A stretch of 27,490 nt of DNA, from NCBI GenBank assembly GCA_034698045.1, contig JAQGAU010000477.1:1-27490 (forward strand). Reading direction: 5' to 3'. The translations under genes and the position numbers were made by a program. Numbering within the stretch: position 1 is the first letter of the stretch; every line of letters starts with the position of its first letter. Shown here in pieces: positions 1 to 11,336 of the stretch. Origin of the DNA: Paramacrobiotus richtersi. Its lineage: Eukaryota > Tardigrada > Eutardigrada > Parachela > Macrobiotidae. The notes under the pieces were generated by a model. It worked only from the letters and a program-made list of their open reading frames with translations, searched no databases and was not told the DNA's origin.

Positions 1-302
1 AATGGATAATAACAAAGTAGAAACCAAACCGTCGAAATAAATCAAATTATATTATATTTATAACACGCAAAAGTGCGGAGTATGTAGTCCTTGTCAGGAT
101 AATAATGCACGTTAGCGGATGAAAAAAATCCATTTTAAACTAAGTTAAATTAAAAATTTAATTTTAGTTTTGAAAAAAAGTCAACTTTAAAATTCAGATA
201 CACTAAGTAAAAATCGCTACTTATACAGATTCCGTAGCTACCATTTCGGGACGCCTCTCTGCGCCAAAAAAATTAAATCCTACAGAAACCCTTCTTACCA
301 TT

Positions 303-907
303 TTAGGCACGATACACCTCCTGTGTCTTAACCGGTCCGTACTGCCCGTATCCCGGCGGTGACGCCATGGGATACCCGGCCACCGCTCCGCTTCCCGTGG
401 TCTCGATAATCGCCTGATTCCGGCGTGCAATCTTGGCCGCCGTACCCGTTAAAGCGATCATCAGGATACAAATGAGTATGGCAATGACCAGCGCCACAAT
501 AACCACCACACCAATAACCGTTTCGTAGTACGTCGCCTCCGTGCGACCATAGTACGGTGCCTCCGTCCGACCATAGTGACGATCAATTTCGCTCGAGAGA
601 CGATCTATTTCGGCCGTCTCACGGTACACAGCCGTCGGGCTGTGAATAAGCCCAAACTGTTGAAGTAACTGTAGTCCGGCGGTTCGTGACACCGCCAGCA
701 GAATACCACCCACGATCAACACGAGCAGTTCCAGGAAGTAGAGGACGGCGAGGACAATGTTGAGGATGCCGCAGATGCGGAAGGACTGGGAGTCGTAATC
801 ACGCAGGCGGGCTTTTTTGATGGCGTGGAAACCGAAGGCCCCGGCTGCCAGTAGTAGGACCGTTAGGATCAGATTGCCCACGCTGCCACCGACATGGGCT
901 CCCTGTC
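303..907 (-). CDS. Last exon of an unidentified multi-pass membrane protein
   Basis: The reading frame is open from a likely splice acceptor down to TAA at 303-305. The frame also stays open upstream to an ATG at 1019. However, a pyrimidine-rich run ending in TTATTGCAG, with the exon base at 907, looks like a real 3' splice site, so I place the exon start there and treat 908-1019 as probable intron. The exon encodes about 200 residues. It has a hydrophobic segment near its beginning (VGNLILTVLLLAAGAFG), a second long one (ILNIVLAVLYFLELLVLIVG), a hydrophilic loop with a tandem YYGRTEA repeat, a third segment (VIGVVVIVALVIAILICILM), and a cytosolic-looking tail rich in Pro, Gly and Tyr that ends EVYRA. 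If a first membrane segment lies in an upstream exon, this would be a four-span protein. I do not recognise the family. Third-position GC is high compared with the flanks, which supports real coding. The upstream exons were not located. Confidence 0.7.
520..580 (-). repeat. Short in-frame tandem repeat (YYGRTEA x2)
   Basis: Two adjacent near-identical copies of about 27 bases encode YYGRTEA-type units in the loop before the last membrane segment of the membrane-protein exon. The period is a multiple of three, so the reading frame is kept. It is probably a small coding duplication. Confidence 0.6.
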
Positions 908-3900
908 CTGCAATAATGACACGAGAAAAGATATTAAACGAGTGCGTTGTACAAGCGTAATATTCGATACGTTGATTGGACCAGCATTGTCCACACAATG
1001 CAAACATTTTGCAGTTCATCCTGCGATGACCATCTTTGAGCTTTTAGTAAACGGCGCGAATGATCAGTGCACGCGATACGTACATATCTAGGTGCAGTGG
1101 CTTGTACATATAACTGTATTATAACTATGCATTCGCGGTGCCCGGGTTCCCTATCTTCCCTGCCGTGGTTTCCGGGAGTTAGCGTTTTGCGAACATGTGC
1201 CAGGTCTCCGTACCACAGTCTCACTTGAACATGACAAAAGACAAGAAACAGGGTAAACATCATTACACAGCGTAAACCGGCAAGTTACCCTTTCATTTGT
1301 CAGCACGCACGACAACATGCAGCCGATCACCGGTAGTGTTACATAAGTGTAAACGTGAGCGACACGTGCGCAGACGCCGGCTGCGTGACGACCGGAAGGA
1401 CTCCTAACGCTACGTCCCTACGCACAAGTCCTCACTAAAGCTCTTTATGGTAGCCTGTAATCTTTCTCTCTGACAGTGGTGAGAAGTGCTGCAATGTTCT
1501 AGCAGCAATGCGCCGTCAATGGTTAAGAAGCTGATAAACGGTGCATGCTAAAAACGGATGGAACTGTTTCACCTGTTGATTCAGTCAACAGTTTCGTGCT
1601 TCTCTGCTGAGAATATTATGATCATAATGTTATAGCATTATTAACGAGGAAGATATTGAACGAGGAAGTCGATCAGTCTGGAGATTATCGCGATAAACGC
1701 TCAACACCGAATTGCGGGGTTTGCCAGTGTATTTCCATATCAAAACGTTACAATCGTAACGTTCGCGCGAGACTATCATAGTTCTCTGTCATAATATAAT
1801 TACCGGTTTTTTTCTACTGCGACGTGCATAATAGATCAAAAACAGCCGTTAATCCTTCTGAAGCTCCATATAAAAAGCGCATAATATCTTTAATTTATGA
1901 CCGAGTTTGATCTACCATACGTAACGTTACACTCACTTTATCAGCTATAAAAACACATGTGACGAGACTTTTACTGACCATAGCATTTTACAAATAAGTA
2001 GATACTTACTAATAAAACAGAGTACATACATGCAGCAGCATTTCAACCACATCACAGTTTAAAATTCGATAAAACGAATTCTGTAAAAGTGTTTCACCAC
2101 TATTCCTGCACGTTTGCTGACTAAGCAAACAAACCTGGGAATATTGTATTTTCCAAAAAAATGTATGACCGTAAAAACTCTTCCTTAAGCTTCAAACGCC
2201 ACAGTATTGTGTAGTGCATGTATAGTACGTAATTTTTTGCACTCTCACAACATTAAATCCGATAAAACTACTAATTTTTGTGGCCACAACATTTCTGCAG
2301 ACAAATAGTTTGTTTTAACACTAGATAAGCTTACGCGTAAAGCTGAATATTAATCCAACTGCCCCGAGTATCCCAAAGACGATTTCCGTAATGGATAGGC
2401 ATCGCAGCAGGGATATTCTTTCCAGGCGTGGATCCGGGTCCATGTTTACGTCTATGCAGTCAGCGTCAAGTTGAAATAAAAATCAAGTAACAATCGAAAT
2501 CTATTTCATAATCGGCGAACCGCATAAAATTTCAAACACGCCCTGGAAGAGAATAATAGTGTAATAACAAGTCAGGAAAATCAAAGCCACTTTGTTCTTT
2601 ACAGGCAAATGGCGAATATATGGACAGAAAAGGAAGTGCGCCCGGCGTATGTATTACCGGTAGATGATACAGCGAATGCGCCCTGGGCTTTGGCAGGTGT
2701 TCATTGAAAGCTTTACAAATGGCTATGTTGTTCCGCAGCTTTTTGTAGCATTATAAGAATGGATGTTTTGCAAGGGTAGCACCCTGCTATGTACTCCGTG
2801 TGTATGAGTAACTGAACAAAATTAATACAATGCGATTTTCTTTGTCGATTCGGAATATGTAATGATCGTTCCCAAATGGCTGGAATTTAAATTAAATAAT
2901 TTCGAAATTAAACGAAAATATCTGTGCACATGATCCTTCGTGACCTTTCAGTTAATATAAAGCCAGAGAGAATTATATATTACATTTCATTATTTTAATA
3001 TAATTCTCTTTGTTTCTGGAACAAGCTGTGGTTCCGAAATACCGGTATTCTGCATTGTACACTTTTCCGCTCCAGGACAGGAATGATACCATTTTTTGAA
3101 ATAAGCAGTGTTTCTAATTGCGGAATCAATTCCTATCGTTGCAGCTGTGATGCACCTTTTTATTAAATCTCAGTTCTATACGTTTGTATTTGTTAATTGG
3201 CCGATTTTCTACATTAACAATTTTTTTAATTTTAGTTGGGATTTCTTTTTTCTGACTAAGATGCATTAAGTTGTCGATTAGATATATATCCTTCTTTTTC
3301 CTGATACGTATTCTTTTATTATTTATTGTTTGCTTCACCTTCTTTATTTTTTATGTTAATAATATTAACTTGACTGATTATGGTCCAGATAAACAAAATA
3401 AGTCGAAGAGCGGATTTTTATTGTTATTTTTCGAAGTGTTAAGTTTAACCAAACAACTTAAAGAAGCAGAAAAAATGGGAGAACAAACAAAATATTTAAG
3501 CTTAATTCCGACAAAATAGCAAAAAACTGACATTGCATTATTTTTTATAGCGAGCAGCAGATAAGGATTCCATTCCTGCAGCCTAGGTTATAGCTATCAA
3601 GAAAACGAAGCGGCAGGTTTTGAGTCAGTTTCCAGGTAAAATGTTTTGGGATTGTTTTGGAAACAAATACGCCATTCATTCGGATTTATGCTGGATTGTT
3701 ACATAATAACTTACATGACTTGTGTATTATTTTAAGATATCGGTAATTCGATATCGATGTACCTACGTAAGCGTTAACGTTTTAATTTTTGACATTTGAT
3801 GTGAATTTTTTATGTTGTTAGGGGTATCAAGCCGAGACGTGACTTATTCTGTCTACTTTTTACAAGCGTCTGCGTCTAGTTGTTTTCTAATCCGTTTCGA

Positions 3901-4190
3901 TTGTGATCGTAAAATTAAAGTCAAACGCAAATTGAACTGGCCAAAGGAATGGACGCTATCAATGGAAATTGAAAAGCAGCAGAAATAGCACAGCAGCAGT
4001 ACGGTAGTGGGTTAAATCGTAGTGCAGAGGCTTTAGGCGTTTGATCCGCTTTCCACTCTACAGTCAGACTAACAATTCAATTGTAAGAATGGTCATATCG
4101 TGCCAGCTTAATGTAATCTTTCCGCTACAGTTTTTATAACTTTTTACGATAAGAAAACGTTTGTAGAATGTAACCAAATAATGGATCGGC
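908..4190. other. Intergenic or intronic DNA with no recognisable gene
   Basis: The upstream exon or exons and promoter of the minus-strand membrane protein should lie in the first part, but I could not place them. The strand holds only short open frames of AT-rich composition. Visible structure is limited to small inverted repeats: TGTTGA...TCAACA near 1573-1590, a perfect 14-base palindrome at 1615-1628, and a hairpin at 2967-3009. There is also one copy of the A-box-like dispersed motif near 4017. The 3230-3520 stretch is strongly AT-rich. Confidence 0.5.
2967..3009. repeat. Inverted repeat (12-base arms)
   Basis: AGAGAATTATAT at 2967-2978 is the reverse complement of 2998-3009, with a 19-base AT-rich spacer. 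Partial complementarity extends beyond the arms. It could be a small MITE remnant or chance in AT-rich DNA. Confidence 0.5.
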
Positions 4191-4194
4191 ATAA

Positions 4195-4540
4195 TTCATT
4201 CGAACGCTGTTACAATGCATTTATTCAGGAAAACGCTGATCAGATCTGATACCACACAAATCCCGAGGAACATTTAATTGGTATCGGATAGAGTCTGAAC
4301 AAAAACCGACACAGTAAAACACATTTTTTCCAAGCACAGATCTTGTACACATATATATGTGATGTGTGTATGCGATGTGTGTAATCGGTAGTTTGTTGTA
4401 GAACAGCATTATCTGACAGCATATCTGCGGTAGTTCCCGGCAGATTCTTAAAATATTCTGCTCTTCTTATTGTTCTTCTTCTTCTTATTGATTCTGTTAG
4501 TGAGCTGCGGCCAAAGATGTATAATTCATGTTGAGCTTTC
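4195..4540 (-). pseudogene. 3' flank remnant of the first b561 unit
   Basis: The stretch containing AGATCTGATACCACACAAAT near 4242-4262, followed by GTCTGAACAAAAA, matches 14385-14480, which lies beyond the stop codon of the intact cytochrome b561 gene. The part near 4200 (CGAACGCTGTTACA) also resembles 8152-8165 of the second unit. It therefore marks the 3' end of a first b561 unit. The space between here and the exon 1 remnant at 4776 is too short for normal introns, and I see neither exon 2 nor exon 3. They appear to have been deleted. Confidence 0.5.
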
Positions 4541-4775
4541 GGCATTTTCCTGCTTTAATTTGCAATTAGAATTCAAATGGACTTATCGTACACAGTCTAA
4601 CCACAGTATAACTCTAACTAATAGTCCAAATAATGGTCTAGCTAATAGCATACCTCGCATTATCAAACTGTTGAAATTTCTTCCATAAAAAAAGTGTTAC
4701 ACTGCAGACTCTGTAACACTCACAGCAAAGTTATTTTAGAAGTGATCTGCAATCTAAAACCTTATGGCAACCAAC

Positions 4776-5092
4776 CGAATCAATGTATACACACGACCGC
4801 AGTGTCAATATACACATCGGATGAAATGCTGACATTTCCGGTGGTTGCTGTACATCAGCCCAAGTGTATGCCACCGCATCCATAATAAGCCCACCATCAA
4901 AACGATGAGAAATCTCAGGAAGAAGTACAGCGGACTCCATAGAATGACCGCTAGAGGTTGACCTCGCGGTACGAAACCGCTGATTTGTTCCCGCAGTTTC
5001 TCTTGAGCAGCCTGTATTCGGGGATTAAAATGCACTGCATCTTCGAGTCTTGGTCAGCGGAATGCTCGATTACCAACTACTGGACTTTCCAT
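4776..5092 (-). pseudogene. Cytochrome b561 exon 1 remnant (first unit)
   Basis: This aligns along its whole length with exon 1 of the intact gene at 16434-16749. It starts at an ATG (5090-5092) followed by ESPV, but an in-frame TGA and an indel follow within about 15 codons. The frame is recovered for HFNPRIQAAQEKLREQISGFVPRG and the first membrane segment, then lost again at an extra-base site inside LMVGL-WMRW. The heme-ligand region that reads HPLFMTLG in the intact copy is out of frame. The exon-end sequence is TTCGGTTGGTTGCC. No exon 2 or 3 follows at lower coordinates. It cannot encode a b561 protein. Confidence 0.85.
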
Positions 5093-8000
5093 TACCAGTA
5101 TACAGTTAACTTGTCTAACCTGGTAAGGTTGACCTTAATTTGTTGTTCAGAATATTGTTGTCGATATTTTGATATATCTAGGATTTGCTAAACACTTTTG
5201 TGAGTTTATCGCATTTTGCTTGCCTGTCAACATGTCGTCATGATTGATGGTTTTTAGTTACGTTATTTTTAACTAGATTTATATTTCCGTTAATTATCTT
5301 TAAGCTTTCTTGTAAGTCGTCCTATTCTGCGCTGTTTTGTTTGCCGTAAACGCTTCAGCGAACCACATCTCCAATTAATTGCCAAGTCGCCGATGTAAAT
5401 CATGCTTTGTAGTGACCTTTCCCAGTACTGCACTTTTCTACATGATGGAGCGTATGTTTTTATGTTGTTATGCAGATGATTTTTATTGACCGATGATTTT
5501 ACCTTTTTATGTTTTTCTTGAATTATTATTGTTTTTGGAAATAAAAATAAATTTCACCGTGTAAACGTGGATGACTGGAATATGCAATAGGAGCAACACG
5601 ATAGCAAGTCATGCAGTGGCGTTATGCACTCTTAATAGTGAAGCTTACATATTATTAGCCAATGGCCCGCGATGCAAGCGAGATCTCACGACTCTCATAA
5701 TATTAACGTTGTGGAATCGTAGTGTAAGGGTTGTTAAGCGTTTTTCTCCGTCCGTTCGCGGCTTTCTTATGACTCTCCCGTAATCACCCGTCAATCATGC
5801 ACATGTATAAAAGCTTTTCTTTAGACACTCTTTTTTATGAACTGTTTTGGCGGAAACTGGATAACGGCGTTATTTAATTAACAATTCATAGACTTGCAAA
5901 CTTTAATCTGAAAATCTGAAGGGAAATTCTAACAAAAGAGTTATAAGGAAAACTGTGGACTGGAAATGAACGGGATTAATTAGCAAAACATAGAACTTTG
6001 TCAGTAATTCACCCGTCTTTCAGAATTAGCCAGTAACTGGAAAAGTTTTCGTGTTTTTGTAATTAAGCACAACGGTGTACAGATGTATATGGGCTCTGTT
6101 GTATGATTTTGCATGTCTACATGCCAATTACATGAAACATGGCATGGTGGGTTTTTTGATTTGGCTGTTTTTGTTCGTTCGATCGTTAGGATTCCGGCTT
6201 CCGGTCAAGTCGTCCCAAAATCAGTTGCGTTGCTTCCTGGTGGCTGCTTGTCCGTGTTTGTAACGGAAATTCGACTGTTTCAGATTGTGGTGAATAGTGT
6301 CGTTTTTATACAAGTTCTGAGCGAGAACATTAAGATGAATACACTAGCAGATACCGTAGTACGATGGCACTGATGACGCCGGCAAGTTTTCTTGAACAGC
6401 AGCTATTTGCGGCAACCACAGTTATGGCTGTCATATCGACTAAATATAATTGTTTAATTTACCTTTTTTTACTTGGGAAAATGCGGATATAAACAACTGA
6501 ACATTACATGCCCGAAAAAACAAAAGCCTCTTTCGGAAATTGGTGGGTGCAATTATTAGCGTTAAAATAAACTTGCAACTTTGTGGTTTCAATGCAAATC
6601 TTGGGAGCAGACAATGAGTTCCAGTTTTAAAAAAAACAATTTATAAGGGGAAACTGCTTTGAATCTGCTTTATGCATTACAACGCAAAACAACGCATTGA
6701 ATATTTTTCTTTCATACAGAATTATTAAACTTGATAAAGCAGCTAAGAAACGATAACGCCACAGTGTAATCTCTCTGGAATGTCGACGTGTCTGCTCGGG
6801 TTCTCTACTTTATACAGCATCACAGACATAACGATCAATTGTTTCCGGTCTAATTTACTGCCAGCCAGTACGTGCACGTTGAAGGTCGCATATGGTCGTA
6901 ACGTAATTTTCTCGAATAAATCACGGCCTGATGCTGTGTTTTGATGTGATCATTTTTGTCGCACATGGTATATATGTATCGGACAAAAATATGAGCAGCC
7001 AATCCCCGAGTTGGTTCGATTGGGCATCGTTAATGTGATATCACTGCCGGCAGTTAGTTTGGCCCACTGATCAGCATGATGGGAAAGCGTGGTGCAGTGG
7101 CAGTAGTGGCGTTGTCTACCTTCATCAAATACCAACTTTACTTTAGAAATAACTTACGAAAATTGAGAACGGTCATTTTTTTGCATAATTCGGAAATACT
7201 GAGGTAGGATTTCGGGGAGAAATACAGGACGTTAAAGAAATGTACGCAAGAAGAACAAAAATCTCAAACTAAATTTATTTGAGAAACAAATCTGAAAGAT
7301 TGAACTGGATGTTGCTATACCATTAATTTTATGGAAGCTGACTGTCTGATAATTAATGAACACCGTAATGTTACTGTTTTATTCCCCAGCACCCGCTGCG
7401 CTTTTCCCCGTTTGCCGCGACGGACTGTGAAGTAACGCGAATAACCAAACAAATCGCGAATAACGCCAGACGTAATGTCGCGACGCAAGAGGCAAATCAC
7501 TTTCTCCAGAAATCCGAATCATTTACTGGTTTCGTAAATTAGATCGTAATAAAAGCGATCTTGTTCATTTCGTTTTCATCGAAAAACATATTGTTATTGC
7601 CTACTGCATGATCTGACATTGTGAGAGCAAACATACAAGTAATAACGAAAGCAGTATCGTAGTACAGTGGCTTCAACCTCCGGGGTCCATGTGTCACATT
7701 TCGGTCGAATTTCGAGACTTTTAACCAGCAAATTTCGAAACCTTATAACAATTTTTTATGTATTATTTCATATGGGAAATTTTATTCTAAATTTTCGAGG
7801 TACTCTGTATTTCGGTCATATGACAGATTACTGACCGAAATAAGTGACTTGAAAATTTAGTGCGAGGAAAATATTCTTCGCACTGCCCACTTGTTACACG
7901 AAATTGCCCGTAATTATCGCACATTTCCTGTATGGAAACAATCGTAGAGTGGTGGCTGGAAACGCGGCCAATGTACCAAGACTGCTTACAAATTAGGTAT

Positions 8001-8145
8001 GCATTTCTCGAAACCATTGAGACATAAACGAAAATGTACTTTCCGATCAGTTTTCAATCAAATGGACTCTTGTTATAAATATATATTTGAAATACAAGTT
8101 ATATGATACAAAATCAATAAGCTTGAAATATTATATCGACATAAT
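5093..8145. repeat. 5' flank of b561 unit 1, duplicated in unit 2
   Basis: Much of this flank recurs after the second b561 exon 1. The piece around 5190-5330 (TCGCATTTTGCTTG, CATGTCGTCATGATT) matches 10890-11050. The piece around 5600-5697 matches 11265-11335 up to ATCTCACGACTCTCAT. The piece 6310-7140 (AGTTCTGAGCGAGAACAT, AGATACCGTAGTACGATGGC) matches 12285-12840. The offset is close to 6 kb throughout, so the b561 gene and its upstream DNA were duplicated together. The 7140-8145 part contains A-box-like motifs at about 7655 and 7943 but no gene I can support. Confidence 0.6.
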
Positions 8146-8697
8146 ACACTCGAATGCTGTTAAAGCTTTTCAGTTCGTGAAACCCTAAGTGCTGATTGTA
8201 CACGAGGCCTGATTGTTTCGGTTTGAATAAAAACGGACGGATTTTCGCACCGTGCAAACATTTCTGGAAGGCTAAGGAATCGAAGAAGCTACCAAATAAA
8301 ATGAAACAAATTTAATGACGATTCGAGAATTGACAAGAGTCACATGGAAATCATAAGAACAACAAGGCTATTCCAACAACAACACGTTACTGAGTCCCCT
8401 TCGGGGCGAACATCCATTCACGCACCCCAATATTCGGGGGCCAGTTCTTAGCAGTGAACATTTTATCAGACTGATCGGCCGCTTTTACAGCAGCGTCACG
8501 TATTAATTGACACAACTCGTACAATGTTAACCCACCACACTACGCTTTCAGTACGTATAAAGGGGCCGCAGAACGCAGCGGATGCTACCATACAATCAGA
8601 GAAGTTTTTCCCGGTACAGATATTGTTTCGTTTGCCCATTAAACACACCATCAACACAACAGGACCGTAAAACGATGGAATCATCCAAAAAGCTTAA

Positions 8698-8952
8698 CTC
8701 TATAGACCCCAGCATATTTCGCACCCGATTCAACCTGACATGGGTCAAATGACCCAGCCCTGTCTGCTGCTCTATCTCTCTAAAAATGACCATCCGGTTC
8801 GTAATTTTTTTAATCTGGTACAGCCGAAACGTGTAAAATCATCGGAAGGAAGATTAGGAAAAACTGTTTTTTAAAAAATCGCTCCTGTTTAGTTTCTGGA
8901 AATTACTTTTACTCACGCTTGGGTCACCATGACCCAGTTGGGTTCTATAGAG
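8698..8952. mobile_element. piggyBac-like MITE, 255 bases, TTAA target duplication
   Basis: TTAA flanks both ends (8694-8697 and 8953-8956). The terminal inverted repeats read CTCTATAGACCCCAGC on the left and, reverse-complemented on the right, CTCTATAGAACCCAAC (14 of 16 identical). Just inside each end is a GGGTCA..TGACCC palindrome (near 8743-8756 and 8924-8937). There is no room for a transposase, so it would be non-autonomous. TTAA duplication is the hallmark of the piggyBac superfamily; the assignment rests on that and on general layout. The equivalent site in the intact b561 unit (about 14788-14793) reads straight through without the element. Confidence 0.8.
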
Positions 8953-9026
8953 TTAATAAACAACCGATGTTAATCAATAACCAAAAAAGAAACAAACATT
9001 TCTCACGGTCGGAGTTGACCTTTACG

Positions 9027-10836
9027 TCATGTATTTATTTGACAGGATCGGTGCGCGTTCACTGGCGGTATCATCGGCCTTTTCTGCTGCATTAATTTCA
9101 AACTTAGACTCGAACAACAGATAACCACCGAGTCACCGACCATGGCATACAAAACAACAAGGTAAGCCGTAACGTTGATTGTTGTCGACGCCATGGCCAC
9201 TTGATCGAGGCCCACCAGAGCCGTTCCACAGATCAGAATGTAAAGAGCTTTCCCGGTGAATTTATGAATAATGCGGTACTTTTGGAACCAGCGATCGGCA
9301 AGTCCAGGCAGTAAAAGACCGAAAAAACCACAAAGCCACTACAAACAGAAATACTGACAAAATCAACAAGATTATCGCTATGTTCGTTCTACACATGACC
9401 CTGTATTAATTTCAATTACGCTTATAATCAGGTATCGTGTGTGCTGCACATTTTCCCGCAAACACATTTTGTTAAAACAATATTGTAACAATATATTTTG
9501 TGATTTAATTCGATTGTACATTGTAAAAGCATCATTTCTTCGCCTTCGGCAGTTTAGCATACGCCGGTATACACAGTGACAAATACATGTAGTGGTAATT
9601 TGGTATAAATCGCACCTGTAACCCAACAAGCGTGATGGTAATTAATCCAGGCCAACTATGCACCGATGCAAAGTGGAACGTTCGGCGCCTGAAGTACTGA
9701 ATTTGTTCTTTGTAAAAGTACACCGCGTATTTAATCCACATCCGGCCAAAATAATCGCTGTCGCCTGCAGCAGCGCCTCGAGTACGCGGACTGCCAAATA
9801 GTGTCCGCCCGGGAATAATCTGTACAACTACGAGAGATTTGCTGAAAAAAACATTATTATTATAATTTATTTTAATAACAAGATCATTATAAATCAGTGT
9901 GTTACTACAGCGCAGTTTTGTTTTATACAGTATCCATGTAGTGTAGTTTCTGGCAGATTGTCACGTTTTCTCGGGAACATGTTATCGGGCAGGACGAAGA
10001 AAGTAGACGTACTATTCCTAGCGTCTTACTTTCCATTGAAGGACGAAAAGGTTTTGTGCCGTACAGGCCTACTGTATAAGAATAGTTAATCGCACTCCCT
10101 AGCCTGGCTGACTTACGAGTTCTCGGTATATTGATGAGATACGGGGAAAATCGTAGAGCAATGGCTGAATCCCCGCTGTTCTCGGTCTCGGATGCAGCGT
10201 TTTATACATGCGTACAACTTGCACAGTAATTGAATTCTATGACTGAACTCGGATTTGTTTTTCTCAAGAAGTACTGTAGTTATAGTCGTTTCGATATTTT
10301 TCATTGAAATGAGGCTTCCTGGAAAATTTCACACAAGTCTGTTCTAAAAGGTCCATACTGTTAGCCGTTCGGCATTCAGCATGAAATGATGGCAAATTCA
10401 CAAGTAGTACGACTAATATCTAAAGCACGGTGCTGCAAATCTTTCACTACAAACTCTAACCACAGTCATCCTAAAATCGATAGCAGCAATTGCCAACAAA
10501 GCAAATGTGTCTATACCAACCGAATCCGTGTATGTACAGCAAGCCCAGCGTCATAAACAGCGGATGAAACGCAAACATCTCCGCTGGTCGCTGCACATCA
10601 GCCCAAGTGTATCCTCCCGTGTTCCACCGCATCCACAAGCCCACCATCAAAACGATGAAAAATCCGAGGAGAAAGTACAGCGCGCTCCATAGAATGAGCG
10701 CTGGCGGCCGACCTCGCGGTACAAAACGGCTGATCTGTTCCTGCAGCTTGTCCTGCACAGCCTGCAGTCGGGGTTTGATTTGCACTTCAGCATCAACAGC
10801 TGACTGCTCGGTTTTACCTAATACTGGACTTTCCGT
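9027..10836 (-). pseudogene. Cytochrome b561 pseudogene, three exons (second unit)
   Basis: The exons are 10521-10836, 9616-9841 and about 9027-9338, in the same order and with the same splice boundaries as the intact copy. Exon 1 is 316 bases, identical in length to its sister, and is open, including FHPLFMTLGLLYIHGFG. Its initiator position has become ACG, although an in-frame ATG lies further upstream at 10890. Exon 2 carries a six-base insertion with an in-frame TAG just after the acceptor and a change of the second heme-ligand histidine to glutamate (VLEALLQ where the intact copy has IFHALLQ). It also has an indel that shifts the frame after LAGCG. Exon 3 is well preserved through GLDQV but has an eight-base insertion that shifts the frame after YAMVG. 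Each of these alone would be damaging, so a functional product is very unlikely. Confidence 0.88.
10120..10460 (-). repeat. Duplicated intron 1 segment of the b561 units
   Basis: The segment contains AAAATCGTAGAGCAATGGCT near 10147, CTTGCACAGTAAT near 10213 and TTTTTCATTGAAAT near 10294. The same elements occur in the same order and spacing in intron 1 of the intact gene (16115, 16171 and 16258). The last one recurs in the fourth unit near 21459. The similarity shows that introns were copied with the exons. Confidence 0.65.
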
Positions 10837-11336
10837 TACCAGCAAACAGTTAGTTTGTTGTTCTCGATATTTATAAGATTTAGTAAACACTCTTGTGATT
10901 TTGTCGCATTTTGTTTGGTTGTCAGCTTGTTGTCATCATTTATGGTTTTCAATCACATTATTATTTTTTACGGAATGTATATTTCTTTTATTTGTCTTCA
11001 GGTTTTCTTATAACTCATTTTTCCCTGTGATGCTTTGTGTGCCGTAAACGCTTAACCGATCCACACTCCCCAGTTTCCAAATTGCCCATGTTCATTGTGC
11101 CTTGTTGTGACCTTTCCCAGTACTGCTCTTTTCTAAATGGCGCAAAGTATGTTTTTATCAATATGTTGTTATCCAGATGATTTTTGTTGTTACCTTTACA
11201 TGTTCTTCTTGAATTATTATTTTTCTCGGTAATAAAAATAAATTTCAGCGTGTAAACGTGGCCGCGTTATGCACTCTTAATAGTGGCTTGCATTATTAGA
11301 CGATGGCCCGATGCACGAGATCTCACGACTCTCATC

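Noticed and set aside
3126-3519. Overlapping AT-rich open frames on both strands, one with a hydrophobic start
   Set aside because: The hydrophobicity follows from T-rich DNA; no start context, splice sites or family resemblance support a gene.
8396-8439. Two small GC hairpins (CCCCTTCGGGG and CCCC-AATATTC-GGGG)
   Set aside because: They are absent from the intact unit's equivalent region, and bacterial-type terminators are not expected here.
10507-10876. Plus-strand open frames over b561 exon 1 (also at 16087-16774)
   Set aside because: They are antisense shadows of the minus-strand coding exon.
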